Assembly (NCBI RefSeq): GCF_001431405.1
Contig: NZ_LDJL01000004.1
Coordinates: 248,001-312,000 of the forward strand
Direction of reading: 5' to 3'
From: Pseudoxanthomonas dokdonensis
Lineage (GTDB): Bacteria; Pseudomonadota; Gammaproteobacteria; Xanthomonadales; Xanthomonadaceae
DNA: 64,000 nucleotides
Within the stretch, counting starts at the first letter, position 1. Each line of letters starts with the position of its first letter. Under the pieces are notes generated by a model. It was given only the letters and a program-made list of their open reading frames with translations. It had not been told where the DNA came from and ran no database searches. Shown one piece after another: positions 8,897 through 17,319 of this stretch. The position numbers and the translations under genes were made by a program.

Positions 8897-9930
8897 CAGT
8901 TGGCTCCTTTGCTCAGGGTAGTGGTGCCGGCCGAAACTGTCGTCGCCGCGGGCGGCGGTGCGGTCTGCAGCGGAGCGACCAGGGTCGGCGCGATCGAAGG
9001 CAGCGTGGCAGCGGCAGCTTGCGCGGGCGGCGCGGTGGCGGCCGGGGCCGGTGATGTGGGCGGCGATTGCCCGGCGATCAACGCCGGATCCACCGGCAAC
9101 GACGGTGATTCGTCGCTGGCGAGGATGATCAGCAGCACCCGGCGATTCTGGTTGCGGCCTTCGACGGTGGCGTTGTCGGCGACCGGGCGGAATTCGCCGT
9201 AGCCAATCATCGCCAGCCGTTCCGGGGCCAGCCCTTGCTGGGCGAACATGTGCAGCACGCTGGCCGCGCGCGCCGCCGACAGCTCCCAGTTGGACGGGTA
9301 CTGATAGGTGGCAATCGGTCGGTTGTCGGTATGGCCTTCGACACGCACGTGGTTGGGCACGTCGGCCAGCACGTTGGACAGTTCGCGCACGGTATCGCGG
9401 GCGCTGGGTTCCAGCGTTGCCGAACCGGGGGCGAACAGGATGTCGCTGTTGATCTGCACTTCCAGCCACAACTGCGAGCGGCGCATCACCACCAGATCCT
9501 TGTCCAGCAGCGGCTTCAGTGCCTGTTCGATGTCGCCGGCAATCGATTCCAGCTGGCGGTGCGCGCTCTGCATGCCATCGTCGCCGGCACTCATGTTCAT
9601 CTGCGAGGCCATCGCCGCCAGCAGGGTGACGTTGGGGGCAGGCGAGGGCGCCGAAGGCCCGGCCTTGGCGCCGGAGCGGATCGGCGAAGGTCGGTCGAAG
9701 TCGGCGCCCTGCAGCTGGTTGTTGCCGATCTGCACCGGGTTGATGGTCCGTGGCGCGCCACCAAAGGCGGCATTCAGTGCATCGGCCATCACCCGGTACT
9801 TGCCTTCGTTGAGGCTGGAGATGGCGTACATCACCACGAAAAACGCCAGCAGCAGCGTCATCAGATCCGCATACGGGATCGCCCATGCTTCGTGGTTGGC
9901 ATGTTCTTCGTGGTGTTTGCGGCGCGCCAT
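8896..9930 (-). CDS. motD: Flagellar motor stator protein MotD (MotB family)
   Basis: Stator subunit of 344 residues. The N-terminal membrane helix contains the proton-binding Asp (PYADLMTLLLAFFVVMYAISS region, Asp ~ residue 22). The C-terminal OmpA/MotB peptidoglycan-binding domain has VEGHTDNRPI and the GYGEFRPVADN motif. A Pro/Ala-rich tail of about 60 residues ends the protein, longer than enteric MotB. It lies 16 bp after motC and is translationally linked to parC. The MotC/MotD type is the second stator pair of Pseudomonas; the primary MotAB pair is not in the window. Confidence 0.92.
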   Translation of the reverse strand: MARRKHHEEHANHEAWAIPYADLMTLLLAFFVVMYAISSLNEGKYRVMADALNAAFGGAPRTINPVQIGNNQLQGADFDRPSPIRSGAKAGPSAPSPAPNVTLLAAMASQMNMSAGDDGMQSAHRQLESIAGDIEQALKPLLDKDLVVMRRSQLWLEVQINSDILFAPGSATLEPSARDTVRELSNVLADVPNHVRVEGHTDNRPIATYQYPSNWELSAARAASVLHMFAQQGLAPERLAMIGYGEFRPVADNATVEGRNQNRRVLLIILASDESPSLPVDPALIAGQSPPTSPAPAATAPPAQAAAATLPSIAPTLVAPLQTAPPPAATTVSAGTTTLSKGAN

Positions 9931-9946
9931 CGGATGCTGCCGCCGC

Positions 9947-10687
9947 TCAGTGCAGGAAGCCGGCCAGCTTGGCCTCGATGTTGCGCGGGTTCTCGCCCTG
10001 GGCAATCGCGATCAGGCCTTCGATGACCATTTCGCGTTCGCGGCTGCGGCCGTTGATCACGCTCTTCAATTTGTTGGCCATCGGCAGGAAGAACAGGTTG
10101 GCCGATGCGATGCCATAAATGGTGGCGGTGAACGCGGCGGCGATGCCGTGGCCGAGCTTGCTGGGGTCGGCCAGGTTCTTCATCACCGCGATCAGGCCGA
10201 ACACCGCGCCAATGATGCCCAGCGTCGGCGCGTAGATGCCCATCGCTTCGTAGACCTTGGCGGCGGCCAGGTCCTGGTGTTCCTGGCCGTTGAGGTCGAT
10301 CTCCAGCATGTGCCGGATCGCTTCGGGCTCCAGTCCGTCGACCAGCATCTGCAGACCTTTCTTGAGGAACGGATCCGACTGCTCGTTGACCAGTGGTTCC
10401 AGCCCCAGCAGGCCCTGCTTGCGGGCGATGTTGCTCCACTCGACCAGTTGCCCGACCATCTGCTCGCCACCGCCCAGCGGCGGAAAGAATACCCACTTGA
10501 GCATCCGCGCCGCGCGTTTGAACACCGCCGGCGGGGTATGCACCATGATCGCGGCGATGGTGCCGAGGATGACGATGACGAACGCCGCCGATGACCACAG
10601 CGACGAAACGCCGGCACCCTTGAGGATGCTGCCGCCGACCAGTGCGATCAGGGCCAGTACGAGTCCGATGAGGCTGAAGATGTCCAT
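9947..10687 (-). CDS. motC: Flagellar motor stator protein MotC (MotA family)
   Basis: Membrane protein of 246 residues with four predicted helices: the pair at the N-terminus (~2-20 and 30-50) and the pair around residues 145-200 with the APTLGIIGAVFGLI signature. MDIFSLIGLVLAL is a typical MotC/PomA N-terminus, so 10687 was chosen although no good ribosome-binding site precedes it. The charged cytoplasmic loop between helix pairs, which contacts FliG, is present. It is the first gene of motC-motD-parC-parP, 132 bp after cheA. Confidence 0.93.
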   Translation of the reverse strand: MDIFSLIGLVLALIALVGGSILKGAGVSSLWSSAAFVIVILGTIAAIMVHTPPAVFKRAARMLKWVFFPPLGGGEQMVGQLVEWSNIARKQGLLGLEPLVNEQSDPFLKKGLQMLVDGLEPEAIRHMLEIDLNGQEHQDLAAAKVYEAMGIYAPTLGIIGAVFGLIAVMKNLADPSKLGHGIAAAFTATIYGIASANLFFLPMANKLKSVINGRSREREMVIEGLIAIAQGENPRNIEAKLAGFLH

Positions 10688-10695
10688 GTGCTGAT

Positions 10696-10722
10696 GTATC
10701 GGCCTTGTCGATGCAGACTTGA
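10696..10722 (-). promoter_or_regulatory. Sigma-28-like site directly abutting the motC start
   Basis: The minus strand reads TCAA-N15-GCCGATAC with exact spacing. The -10 box ends only 8 bases before the motC ATG. Transcription from it would start almost at the start codon, so it is either a promoter for near-leaderless mRNA or a chance match. Confidence 0.35.
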
Positions 10723-10819
10723 GCGGGATGACGCGGGGTGAGGCCTTGCCTGCGGTCAATGAAGGGTCGGTGTGGCGGGCCCGCCGCGGGCAGTCACCAG
10801 CGCTGGCATCCCAGCGCGG

Positions 10820-12697
10820 TCAGGCTGCGCGCAGGCCGTCGACATCCAGGATCAAGGCCATCCGGCCGTCGCCAATCAGGGTCGCGCCGGCATAGCCGCG
10901 CAGGCCGCGCACCGCGCGCGGCAGCGGTTTGATTACCACTTCCTCGCGGCCGCGCACCTGATCGACGATCAAACCAAACCGTTGCTCGCCCATCTGCAGC
11001 ACGACGATGGTCAGCAGCGGTGGCAACAACGGCGGCAGGCCGAGCCACTGGCGCAGATCCACCAGCGCCAGGGTGGTCGACTTGCGGTCCAGCACCGCTT
11101 GCCCGTCGAACCAGCGCAGGCTGCTGGCCGGTGCGTGCAGCACTTCCATCACCCGCGCCAGCGGCAGTGCGTAGACCGGGTCACCGGCCTGGACCAGCAG
11201 GGTCGGCAGGATCGCCAGGGTCAGCGGCACCCGGATGACGAAGCGGCTGCCACGGCCGAGATCGGAATGGATCTGGATCTGCCCGCTGAGTTCGCGGATG
11301 CGTGACTGCACCACGTCCATGCCGACTCCGCGGCCGGAGATGTCGCTGACTTCGGTCTTGGTCGAAAAACCGGCCAGGAACACCAGTTGCAGGCATTCTT
11401 CCGGCGACAGCCGCGCGGCTTCCTCGGCATCGATCAGGTTCTTTTCCAGCGCTTTCACCCGCAGGCGTTCGGGATCGATGCCGGCGCCGTCGTCGCGGAT
11501 CTCGATGGTGACGTAATCGCCTTCCTGCTGCGCGCTGAGGCGGACATGGCCGCTGCGTGGCTTGCCGCAGGCTTCACGCAATGCCGGCAGCTCGATGCCG
11601 TGGTCGATTGCGTTGCGGACCAGATGCACCAGTGGATCGGCGAGTGCTTCGACCAGGTTGCGGTCGAGTTCGGTATCGGCGCCGACCAGTTCCAGTTCCA
11701 CTTCCTTCTGCAGCGTGCGGGCAACGTCGCGGGCGACTTTCGGAAACCGCGAAAATACCTTGCCGACCGGCTGCATGCGGGTACGCATCACCGCGCTCTG
11801 CAGGCGAGCGGTGGCGATGTCGAGGCCGCTGACCGCGCGGTCGAGTTCTTCATCGCGCAGGCGGGTGCGCAGGGTCTTCAGCCGATTGCGTGACAGCACC
11901 AGTTCGCCGACCAGGTTGACGATCGCATCCAGCCGCCGGGTATCGACGCGGATGGTCTGCTCGGCATCGCCGCCGCGTGGCGCCGGTCTGGCCGGCAATG
12001 CCGCTGCCGCGGTCGCCGGCATGGCGGCGGGCATGGCGTTCATTGCTGGCGCGGGCGGCGCGGTGTTGTTCGCCACCATGGCACCGTCACTGGCACCCGG
12101 TGCGCTGCCGGCGTGCAGCTGGTCAAGCAGGGCTTCGAACTCGTCATCGTCGATCAGGTCATCCCCTGCCTGCACGCTGGCGACCGGGGCCACGGTCGGC
12201 GCGGCCGTGCCATGCAACTGATCCAGCAATGCCTCGAATTCGTCGTCGTCGATCATGCCGTCATCGGCGCTGGCCACGGGCGCGGTGGCCGGCTGGGCGA
12301 CTGCCACGGCGGCGGCCGGCGCATCGACATCGAACTGGGCCACCAGCGTGGCCGGCGCATGCGCAGGGGCTTCGCCCATCGCCACCGAGTCCAGCATCCG
12401 CTGCAACCAGTCCAGCGACTGTTGCGCGGCGTCGAAATGGCGTGGCTGCAGGATCGCCTTGCCAGCGCGGACCAGCCCCAGCGTTTCCTCGGCGGCATGG
12501 CAGAGCTGGACCATGGCGTGGATCGCCAGGAATCCGGCGCCGCCCTTCAGCGTGTGGAAGCCGCGGAACACCGCGTTGAGTTGCTGCGAATCGCCCGGGT
12601 CGTTTTCCAGCGTGACCAGTTGTTCGCCCAGCCGGTCGAGGATTTCCTGCGCTTCAATCAGGAAGTCGGCGGCGATGTCGTCGGGGACGGCGCTCAT
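10820..12697 (-). CDS. cheA: Chemotaxis histidine kinase CheA
   Basis: Main chemotaxis kinase of 625 residues. The P1 HPt domain has His48 in FRGFHTLKGGAGF. A ~140-residue linker replaces a classical P2 and carries two copies of IDDDEFEALLDQLH (residues ~149-162 and 182-195). The P3 dimerisation helix pair (RRLDAIVNLVGELVLSRNRL), HATPase boxes (RNAIDHGIE, DDGAGIDPERL, SGRGVGMDVV) and P5 CheW-like domain follow. It lies 20 bp after cheZ in cheY-cheZ-cheA. No cheB follows it, unlike in Pseudomonas. It phosphorylates CheY (13365-13763) to control flagellar rotation. Confidence 0.95.
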   Translation of the reverse strand: MSAVPDDIAADFLIEAQEILDRLGEQLVTLENDPGDSQQLNAVFRGFHTLKGGAGFLAIHAMVQLCHAAEETLGLVRAGKAILQPRHFDAAQQSLDWLQRMLDSVAMGEAPAHAPATLVAQFDVDAPAAAVAVAQPATAPVASADDGMIDDDEFEALLDQLHGTAAPTVAPVASVQAGDDLIDDDEFEALLDQLHAGSAPGASDGAMVANNTAPPAPAMNAMPAAMPATAAAALPARPAPRGGDAEQTIRVDTRRLDAIVNLVGELVLSRNRLKTLRTRLRDEELDRAVSGLDIATARLQSAVMRTRMQPVGKVFSRFPKVARDVARTLQKEVELELVGADTELDRNLVEALADPLVHLVRNAIDHGIELPALREACGKPRSGHVRLSAQQEGDYVTIEIRDDGAGIDPERLRVKALEKNLIDAEEAARLSPEECLQLVFLAGFSTKTEVSDISGRGVGMDVVQSRIRELSGQIQIHSDLGRGSRFVIRVPLTLAILPTLLVQAGDPVYALPLARVMEVLHAPASSLRWFDGQAVLDRKSTTLALVDLRQWLGLPPLLPPLLTIVVLQMGEQRFGLIVDQVRGREEVVIKPLPRAVRGLRGYAGATLIGDGRMALILDVDGLRAA

Positions 12698-12717
12698 GGG
12701 TGGGTGCCGGTGGCGGC

Positions 12718-13365
12718 CTACAGGCCCAGACCGGACAACAGGTCGTCGGCGTCGTCCTGCGACACCGCGTGATGATCCAGACCGGCCACGACCGGACCGG
12801 CCAGCACGGTCGCCGCTTGCTCACCGGTCTTCGGCGGCAGGCCGAGTTCGGCAAAACCTTCATGGACGCGGCGGACGATGCTGGCGACGCGGCGGATGAT
12901 CTGCCCGGTCAGGTCCTGGTAGCTCTGTGCCAGTGCCATGTCCGACAGGTCGCCGCGGATCTGTTCGACCAGGGTCGCCTGTTCCGCGGTCAGCGTGGTC
13001 GCCTGCAAGCGGGTAGCCAGGCCACGGCAATGGTCGGCCAGGTCCAGGGTCTTGTGGCTGGCCTGCTCGGTCATGGCGATGACGTGATCCAGGCGCGCGC
13101 AGGCGTCGTCCAGCTCCTCGCTGTTCTGCGCCGCCGGCAGCTCGCCGAGGGTATGCGCCAGTTCCCGCGCCAGCCGGCCCAGGCCCTGCATCATCGGTTG
13201 CGTGCGCCAGGCGGCGATGGTGTCCAGTTCGCGGCGCCAGCCGGCTTCGTCACCGGATTCAAGCGCGCTCAGCGCATGCGCCAGGCGCTCGGCCAGCGCG
13301 GCCCGGGCATCGGCCTGGGCGCTGGCGTCGGCAGTGGCCGCCAGTGCAGCAGCGGGGGCGTTCAT
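12718..13365 (-). CDS. cheZ: CheY-P phosphatase CheZ
   Basis: 215 residues, all-helical. The conserved active-site helix AQSYQDLTGQIIRRV (residues ~146-160) matches the region of E. coli CheZ that carries the catalytic Gln. The C-terminal peptide DADDLLSGLGL corresponds to the CheY-tethering tail. The ATG shares one base with the cheY stop (TGATG). It dephosphorylates CheY-P. Confidence 0.93.
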   Translation of the reverse strand: MNAPAAALAATADASAQADARAALAERLAHALSALESGDEAGWRRELDTIAAWRTQPMMQGLGRLARELAHTLGELPAAQNSEELDDACARLDHVIAMTEQASHKTLDLADHCRGLATRLQATTLTAEQATLVEQIRGDLSDMALAQSYQDLTGQIIRRVASIVRRVHEGFAELGLPPKTGEQAATVLAGPVVAGLDHHAVSQDDADDLLSGLGL

Positions 13366-13763
13366 CAGGCGGCCGCTCCCAGGCGTTCGAAAATCTTGCC
13401 GAGCTTTTCTTCCAGGGTCTGCGCGGTGAACGGCTTGATGATGTAGCCGTTGACGCCAGCCTGGGCCGCTTCGATGATCTGCTCGCGCTTGGCCTCGGCG
13501 GTGACCATCAAAACCGGCAGGGTCTTGAACCTGGGCTCGGCACGAATCGCCTTGAGCAGCTCGATGCCGGTCATCCCGGGCATGTTCCAGTCGGTCACCA
13601 CGAAGTCGAAATGGCCCTGCGCCAGCGCGACCAGCGCGGTGTTGCCGTCATCGGCTTCGGCAGTGTTGGTGTAGCCCAGGTCGTTGAGCAGGTTCTTGAT
13701 GATGCGGCGCATGGTCGAGAAGTCGTCGACGATCAGGATGCGCATGTTCTTGTCGTGGGTCAC
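13365..13763 (-). CDS. cheY: Chemotaxis response regulator CheY
   Basis: Receiver protein of 132 residues with [18 protein letters not shown], phospho-Asp in [12 protein letters not shown], the Thr in VTAEAKRE and Lys in [11 protein letters not shown]. The WNMPxMxG and FSTMRRI segments are those of motor CheY proteins that bind Fli[11 protein letters not shown] offers two starts (13763 or 13745); the longer is listed. First gene of cheYZA, with a strong sigma-28 site about 53 bp upstream. Confidence 0.95.
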   Translation of the reverse strand: MTHDKNMRILIVDDFSTMRRIIKNLLNDLGYTNTAEADDGNTALVALAQGHFDFVVTDWNMPGMTGIELLKAIRAEPRFKTLPVLMVTAEAKREQIIEAAQAGVNGYIIKPFTAQTLEEKLGKIFERLGAAA

Positions 13764-13815
13764 TGGCTACTCCGGTGGTGCGGGCGCAAGGCAGGGGCGA
13801 GGCGGGTCTGCGGGT

Positions 13816-13842
13816 ATATCGGCAGGGCCGCGGAAAAATTTA
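13816..13842 (-). promoter_or_regulatory. Sigma-28 (FliA) promoter of cheYZA
   Basis: The minus strand reads TAAA, exactly 15 bases, then GCCGATAT, close to TAAA-N15-GCCGATAA. It lies between the fliA stop (13864) and the cheY start (13763), so FliA would drive the genes just downstream of its own. Confidence 0.8.
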
Positions 13843-13863
13843 GCGGCCGGTCGCTGGCGCCGG

Positions 13864-14610
13864 TCACTCGTCATCGAGGCCGGCATCGGCCTTCTCGAAC
13901 ACGTCCAGGCGCCCGCGCAGGCGCAGCATGGCCTGGCCATGGATCTGGCAGACCCGCGATTCGCTGACCCCGAGCACGGCGCCGATTTCCTTGAGGTTGA
14001 GTTCTTTTTCGTAGTACATCGACAGCACCAGCTGCTCGCGTTCGGGCAGTTGGCCGATGGCGGCGACCAGTGACTGGCGGAACTCGCTGCGTTCCAGCAG
14101 CTGCTGCGGGCTGGGGCCGCCGCTGGCACTGGTGTTGGGTTCGCCGTGATCATCGACATGCGATTCCAGGCTCAGCACGTAACCGCGGGCGGCGTCTTCC
14201 AGCAGGCGCAGGTATTCGGGCAATGGCATTTCCATCGCCGCGGCGACTTCGGTGGCGATCGCGGCGCGGCCGGTGCGCTGTTCGATCTCGCGGACCGTGG
14301 CGGCGGCCTGGCGCGCCTTGCGATGGACCGAGCGCGGGACCCAGTCGCCACGGCGGATTTCATCGATCATCGCGCCGCGGATGCGGATCGAGGCGTAGGT
14401 ATCGAACGATGCGCCCTGTTCGGCATCGTAGCTGCGCGAGGCTTCGAGCAGACCGATCATGCCGGCCTGGATCAGGTCATCGACTTCGACGCTGGCCGGC
14501 AGCCGCGCGGCCAGGTGGTGGGCGATGCGCTTGACCAGATCCGCGTGTTCGGCAATGAAATCATTGCTTGCGCGCTGGACGGCCTTGTACTGGGCGGCGG
14601 CTGCGTTCAT
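13864..14610 (-). CDS. fliA: Flagellar sigma factor FliA (sigma-28)
   Basis: 248 residues. Region 2 is around residues 20-90 (DLVKRIAHHLAARLP, VDDLIQAGMIGLLEA, RGAMIDEIRRGDWVPRS). Region 3 follows, and region 4 has the helix-turn-helix LKEIGAVLGVSESRVCQIHGQA near residues 205-225. The ATG at 14610 overlaps the fleN stop (ATGA); the much longer open frame upstream is only the fleN shadow. It directs late flagellar genes; matching sites lie at 13816, 59013 and 62236. Its anti-sigma factor FlgM is not in the window. Confidence 0.95.
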   Translation of the reverse strand: MNAAAAQYKAVQRASNDFIAEHADLVKRIAHHLAARLPASVEVDDLIQAGMIGLLEASRSYDAEQGASFDTYASIRIRGAMIDEIRRGDWVPRSVHRKARQAAATVREIEQRTGRAAIATEVAAAMEMPLPEYLRLLEDAARGYVLSLESHVDDHGEPNTSASGGPSPQQLLERSEFRQSLVAAIGQLPEREQLVLSMYYEKELNLKEIGAVLGVSESRVCQIHGQAMLRLRGRLDVFEKADAGLDDE

Positions 14611-15488
14611 ATCGCCATGCTCCGTGCACTGATCAGACGTTCGACAAAGAATTCGACATTGCCGCGGGCACCGGTCGGCGGCTGCCAGCGTGCGGCGATG
14701 CGTGAGATTTCGTTGATGGCGCGCGCCGACGGACTGCCCGGATAGGCCTTGACCACCGGTTGCTGGCGCTGCACCGCGCGCCGCAGCCAGTCGTCCTGCG
14801 GCACCGCGCCGAGGTAGTGCAGGGCGACATCGCCGAGGAAGCGCTCGCACACGCGCGCCAGTTTTTCGTACAGCCGGCGGCCCTCGTTGGGATCGCGCAC
14901 CATGTTGGCGACCACATGCACGCGATCGACACCGCGTTCGCGCGACAACACCTTGATCAGCGCGTAGGCATCGGTGATCGAAGCCGGCTCATCGCAGACC
15001 ACCACCAGCGTGTCCTGCGCGGCCTGGCAGAAGGTCAATACGCTGTCGGTGATGCCGGCGGCGGTGTCGACGATCATCACGTCGAGTGCGCGTTGCAGTT
15101 CCGAGAACACGTTGACCAGGCCGATGTGTTCGGCCGGGCTGAGTTCGGCCATGTGCCGGAACCCCGACGAGGCCGGCACCACCAGCAGGCCGTCCGGGCC
15201 TTCGACGATGACTTCGTCGAGCTGGCAACGGCCGGCGACCAGATCGGCCAGGGTGAAACGTGGCGACAGCCCGAGCAGTACGTCGACGTTGGCCAGGCCC
15301 AGGTCGGCGTCCATCAGCAGGGTGCGCTTGCCCATCGCCGCCAGCGCGCTGGCGAGGTTGACCGACAGATTGGTCTTGCCAACGCCGCCCTTGCCACCGG
15401 TGACCGCGATCACCCGCACCGGGTGGAAGCTGCCGACGGCGGCCGGGGTGGTGCGCGGATTGGTTTGCAACAGGTGGTCAAGCGACAT
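14607..15488 (-). CDS. fleN: Flagellar number regulator FleN/FlhG (MinD-like ATPase)
   Basis: 293 residues with deviant Walker A GGKGGVGKTNLSVNLA near residues 31-45, Walker A' DADLGLANVD and Walker B IVDTAAGI. In polar flagellates FleN binds FleQ and FlhF and limits flagellar number. MSLDHLLQ at 15488 was chosen; it overlaps the end of flhF by 11 bp. The order flhF-fleN-fliA is conserved in Pseudomonas, Vibrio and Xanthomonadaceae. Confidence 0.93.
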   Translation of the reverse strand: MSLDHLLQTNPRTTPAAVGSFHPVRVIAVTGGKGGVGKTNLSVNLASALAAMGKRTLLMDADLGLANVDVLLGLSPRFTLADLVAGRCQLDEVIVEGPDGLLVVPASSGFRHMAELSPAEHIGLVNVFSELQRALDVMIVDTAAGITDSVLTFCQAAQDTLVVVCDEPASITDAYALIKVLSRERGVDRVHVVANMVRDPNEGRRLYEKLARVCERFLGDVALHYLGAVPQDDWLRRAVQRQQPVVKAYPGSPSARAINEISRIAARWQPPTGARGNVEFFVERLISARSMAI

Positions 15489-17148
15489 GGATGGCCTCGG
15501 CAGGGCAGGGTTCGTCGGCTTCTCGCCGCAGTTGATCAAGGCGCAGCACCAGGTGCGCGCTGTTGGCGCGATGCAGGTCTTCGGGCACGCGCTGGCCGTC
15601 GGTCACCCAGGCCATCGGCAACTGGTGGTCGACCACCACTGACAGCGCGCTGCCGAGGCGGCCGGTCTCGTCGAGCTTGGTCAGCACCACGCCCTGCGGA
15701 TTGGCGGCACGGAAACGCCGCACCACTTCGTCCAGATCGCTGAAGTGCGAGTTGGCCGGCAGTACCAGCAGGGTCTGCACCTGGCCAGCCGAACGCAGCC
15801 AGTTGAGCTGGCCGACCAGGTTCCTGTCGCGCTGGCCGAGGCCGGCGGTGTCGATCAACACCAGCTTGTAGTCGCGCAGGCGTTCGAGCACTTGCGCCAG
15901 CTGGGTGTCGCTGTCGGCTTCGTGGACGGCGATGCCGAGCTGGCGGCCATAGCTGTGCAGTTGTTCGCGGCCACCGACACGGATGGTGTCGGTGGTGACC
16001 AGGGCCACGTCGCGCGGGTTGTGCAGGGCGGCGTAGGACGCCGCAAGCTTGGCGATGGTGGTGGTCTTGCCGGCGCCGGTGGGGCCGACCAGCGCGATCA
16101 CGCCACCGCTGGCCAGCGGATCCAGTTCGGTGATCGGCAGCTTGCGCGACAGCAGTCCCAGCATCAGGCCACGACCGCGGTGCAGTTCGGTATCGGCGGG
16201 GATCTGCAGCGCCACGTCGCGGCTGATGCCGGCATCGAAACCGTAATCGTCCATCAGTTCCAGCGCCTGCGCGCGCGCCGGTGAACCACGCAGGCGCTCG
16301 TCGGTGAGGCGATGCATTTCGCGTTCGATCATCTCGCGCATCGATGCCAGCTCGGCGCGCATCTGCACCAGTTGCGCGTCGTTCTCGCCGGCGGATGGCT
16401 GGGTGTCTGTGGCCACTGCCGTCAGCGGCGGTGACGGGCACACGCCGTGTTCGGCCACTGAGGGTGCGACGGACTGGCAGTGGGCGGCGTGGCTGTCGCC
16501 ATGGTCTGGCATCTGCTCGACAGGGTCCACGGCGAGGTGCGGTTGCGGCTGCGCCACGGGACGCTGCGCGGACTGCGCACCTGCGGCCCCGGAATCCGGC
16601 GCCATCGATGCCGTGACCGGTGCCGGCGGCAGGCTGGCAGCCAGTGCCGCGGCAAACGAGGACATCGAATCCTGCGCTGGCAGCGGCGCATGGGTGGCTT
16701 GCAACCACGCCGGTGGCAATGGCATGCCAGTGTTGGCCGTGCGCGTCGTCGCGGTATCAACGGTGTTGTGCTGATCGCGGCGGCTGGCCGGCTGCTGTGC
16801 CTCGCCAGGCGATGGTTGCGCTTCCGCTGAAGGTGCAAGGGCGGTTGCCGCGGCAGGTGCGGTCACCCGGCTGAAATAGGCGGCGGCGGCTTCGGCCGGC
16901 GAGGGTGCGCGCCGGTCATCGTGCTGGCGCGGTGCTGGTTGACCGGGCAATGCCGGCGCCGGCGTCGCCGGACGGGTGGCTTCCAGGGCGCGCTGCACCA
17001 GCGACTCATCGTAGTTGCTGGCGGCCACGATCTCGATGCCTTCATCAATCACGCGGTTGGACAGGATGACTGCATCCGGCCCTTGCTCTTCGCGCACCAT
17101 CGCGAACGCGGTGCGCATGTCGGGAGCAACAAAACGTTTGATCTTCAT
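15478..17148 (-). CDS. flhF: Flagellar biosynthesis GTPase FlhF
   Basis: SRP-type GTPase of 556 residues. The short N-terminal B segment begins MKIKRFVAPDMRTAF. A long low-complexity Pro/Ala/Gln-rich linker covers about residues 75-230. The NG domain has P-loop GPTGAGKTTTIAKLA near residue 350, IDTAGLGQRD and TKLDETGRLGSAL. It marks the cell pole for flagellum assembly. The linker is longer than in Pseudomonas FlhF (about 430 residues). It lies 171 bp downstream of flhA, so it may have its own promoter. Confidence 0.94.
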   Translation of the reverse strand: MKIKRFVAPDMRTAFAMVREEQGPDAVILSNRVIDEGIEIVAASNYDESLVQRALEATRPATPAPALPGQPAPRQHDDRRAPSPAEAAAAYFSRVTAPAAATALAPSAEAQPSPGEAQQPASRRDQHNTVDTATTRTANTGMPLPPAWLQATHAPLPAQDSMSSFAAALAASLPPAPVTASMAPDSGAAGAQSAQRPVAQPQPHLAVDPVEQMPDHGDSHAAHCQSVAPSVAEHGVCPSPPLTAVATDTQPSAGENDAQLVQMRAELASMREMIEREMHRLTDERLRGSPARAQALELMDDYGFDAGISRDVALQIPADTELHRGRGLMLGLLSRKLPITELDPLASGGVIALVGPTGAGKTTTIAKLAASYAALHNPRDVALVTTDTIRVGGREQLHSYGRQLGIAVHEADSDTQLAQVLERLRDYKLVLIDTAGLGQRDRNLVGQLNWLRSAGQVQTLLVLPANSHFSDLDEVVRRFRAANPQGVVLTKLDETGRLGSALSVVVDHQLPMAWVTDGQRVPEDLHRANSAHLVLRLDQLRREADEPCPAEAIHVA

Positions 17149-17319
17149 GGCGTCTTATTCACCGGAACAGAGTGTGTGCAGTGGCGGGCCGGCGAAGATG
17201 GCTTGGCGCCGCCTTGCCGATGTGGATGCCGTTGATGGTGGATGTCTGTCATCTGTGTGCTCGCTTCGCCAATCTGCATGTCGACCGTCATTGCAGTGGC
17301 CGGTTTACCACCTGCTGCT

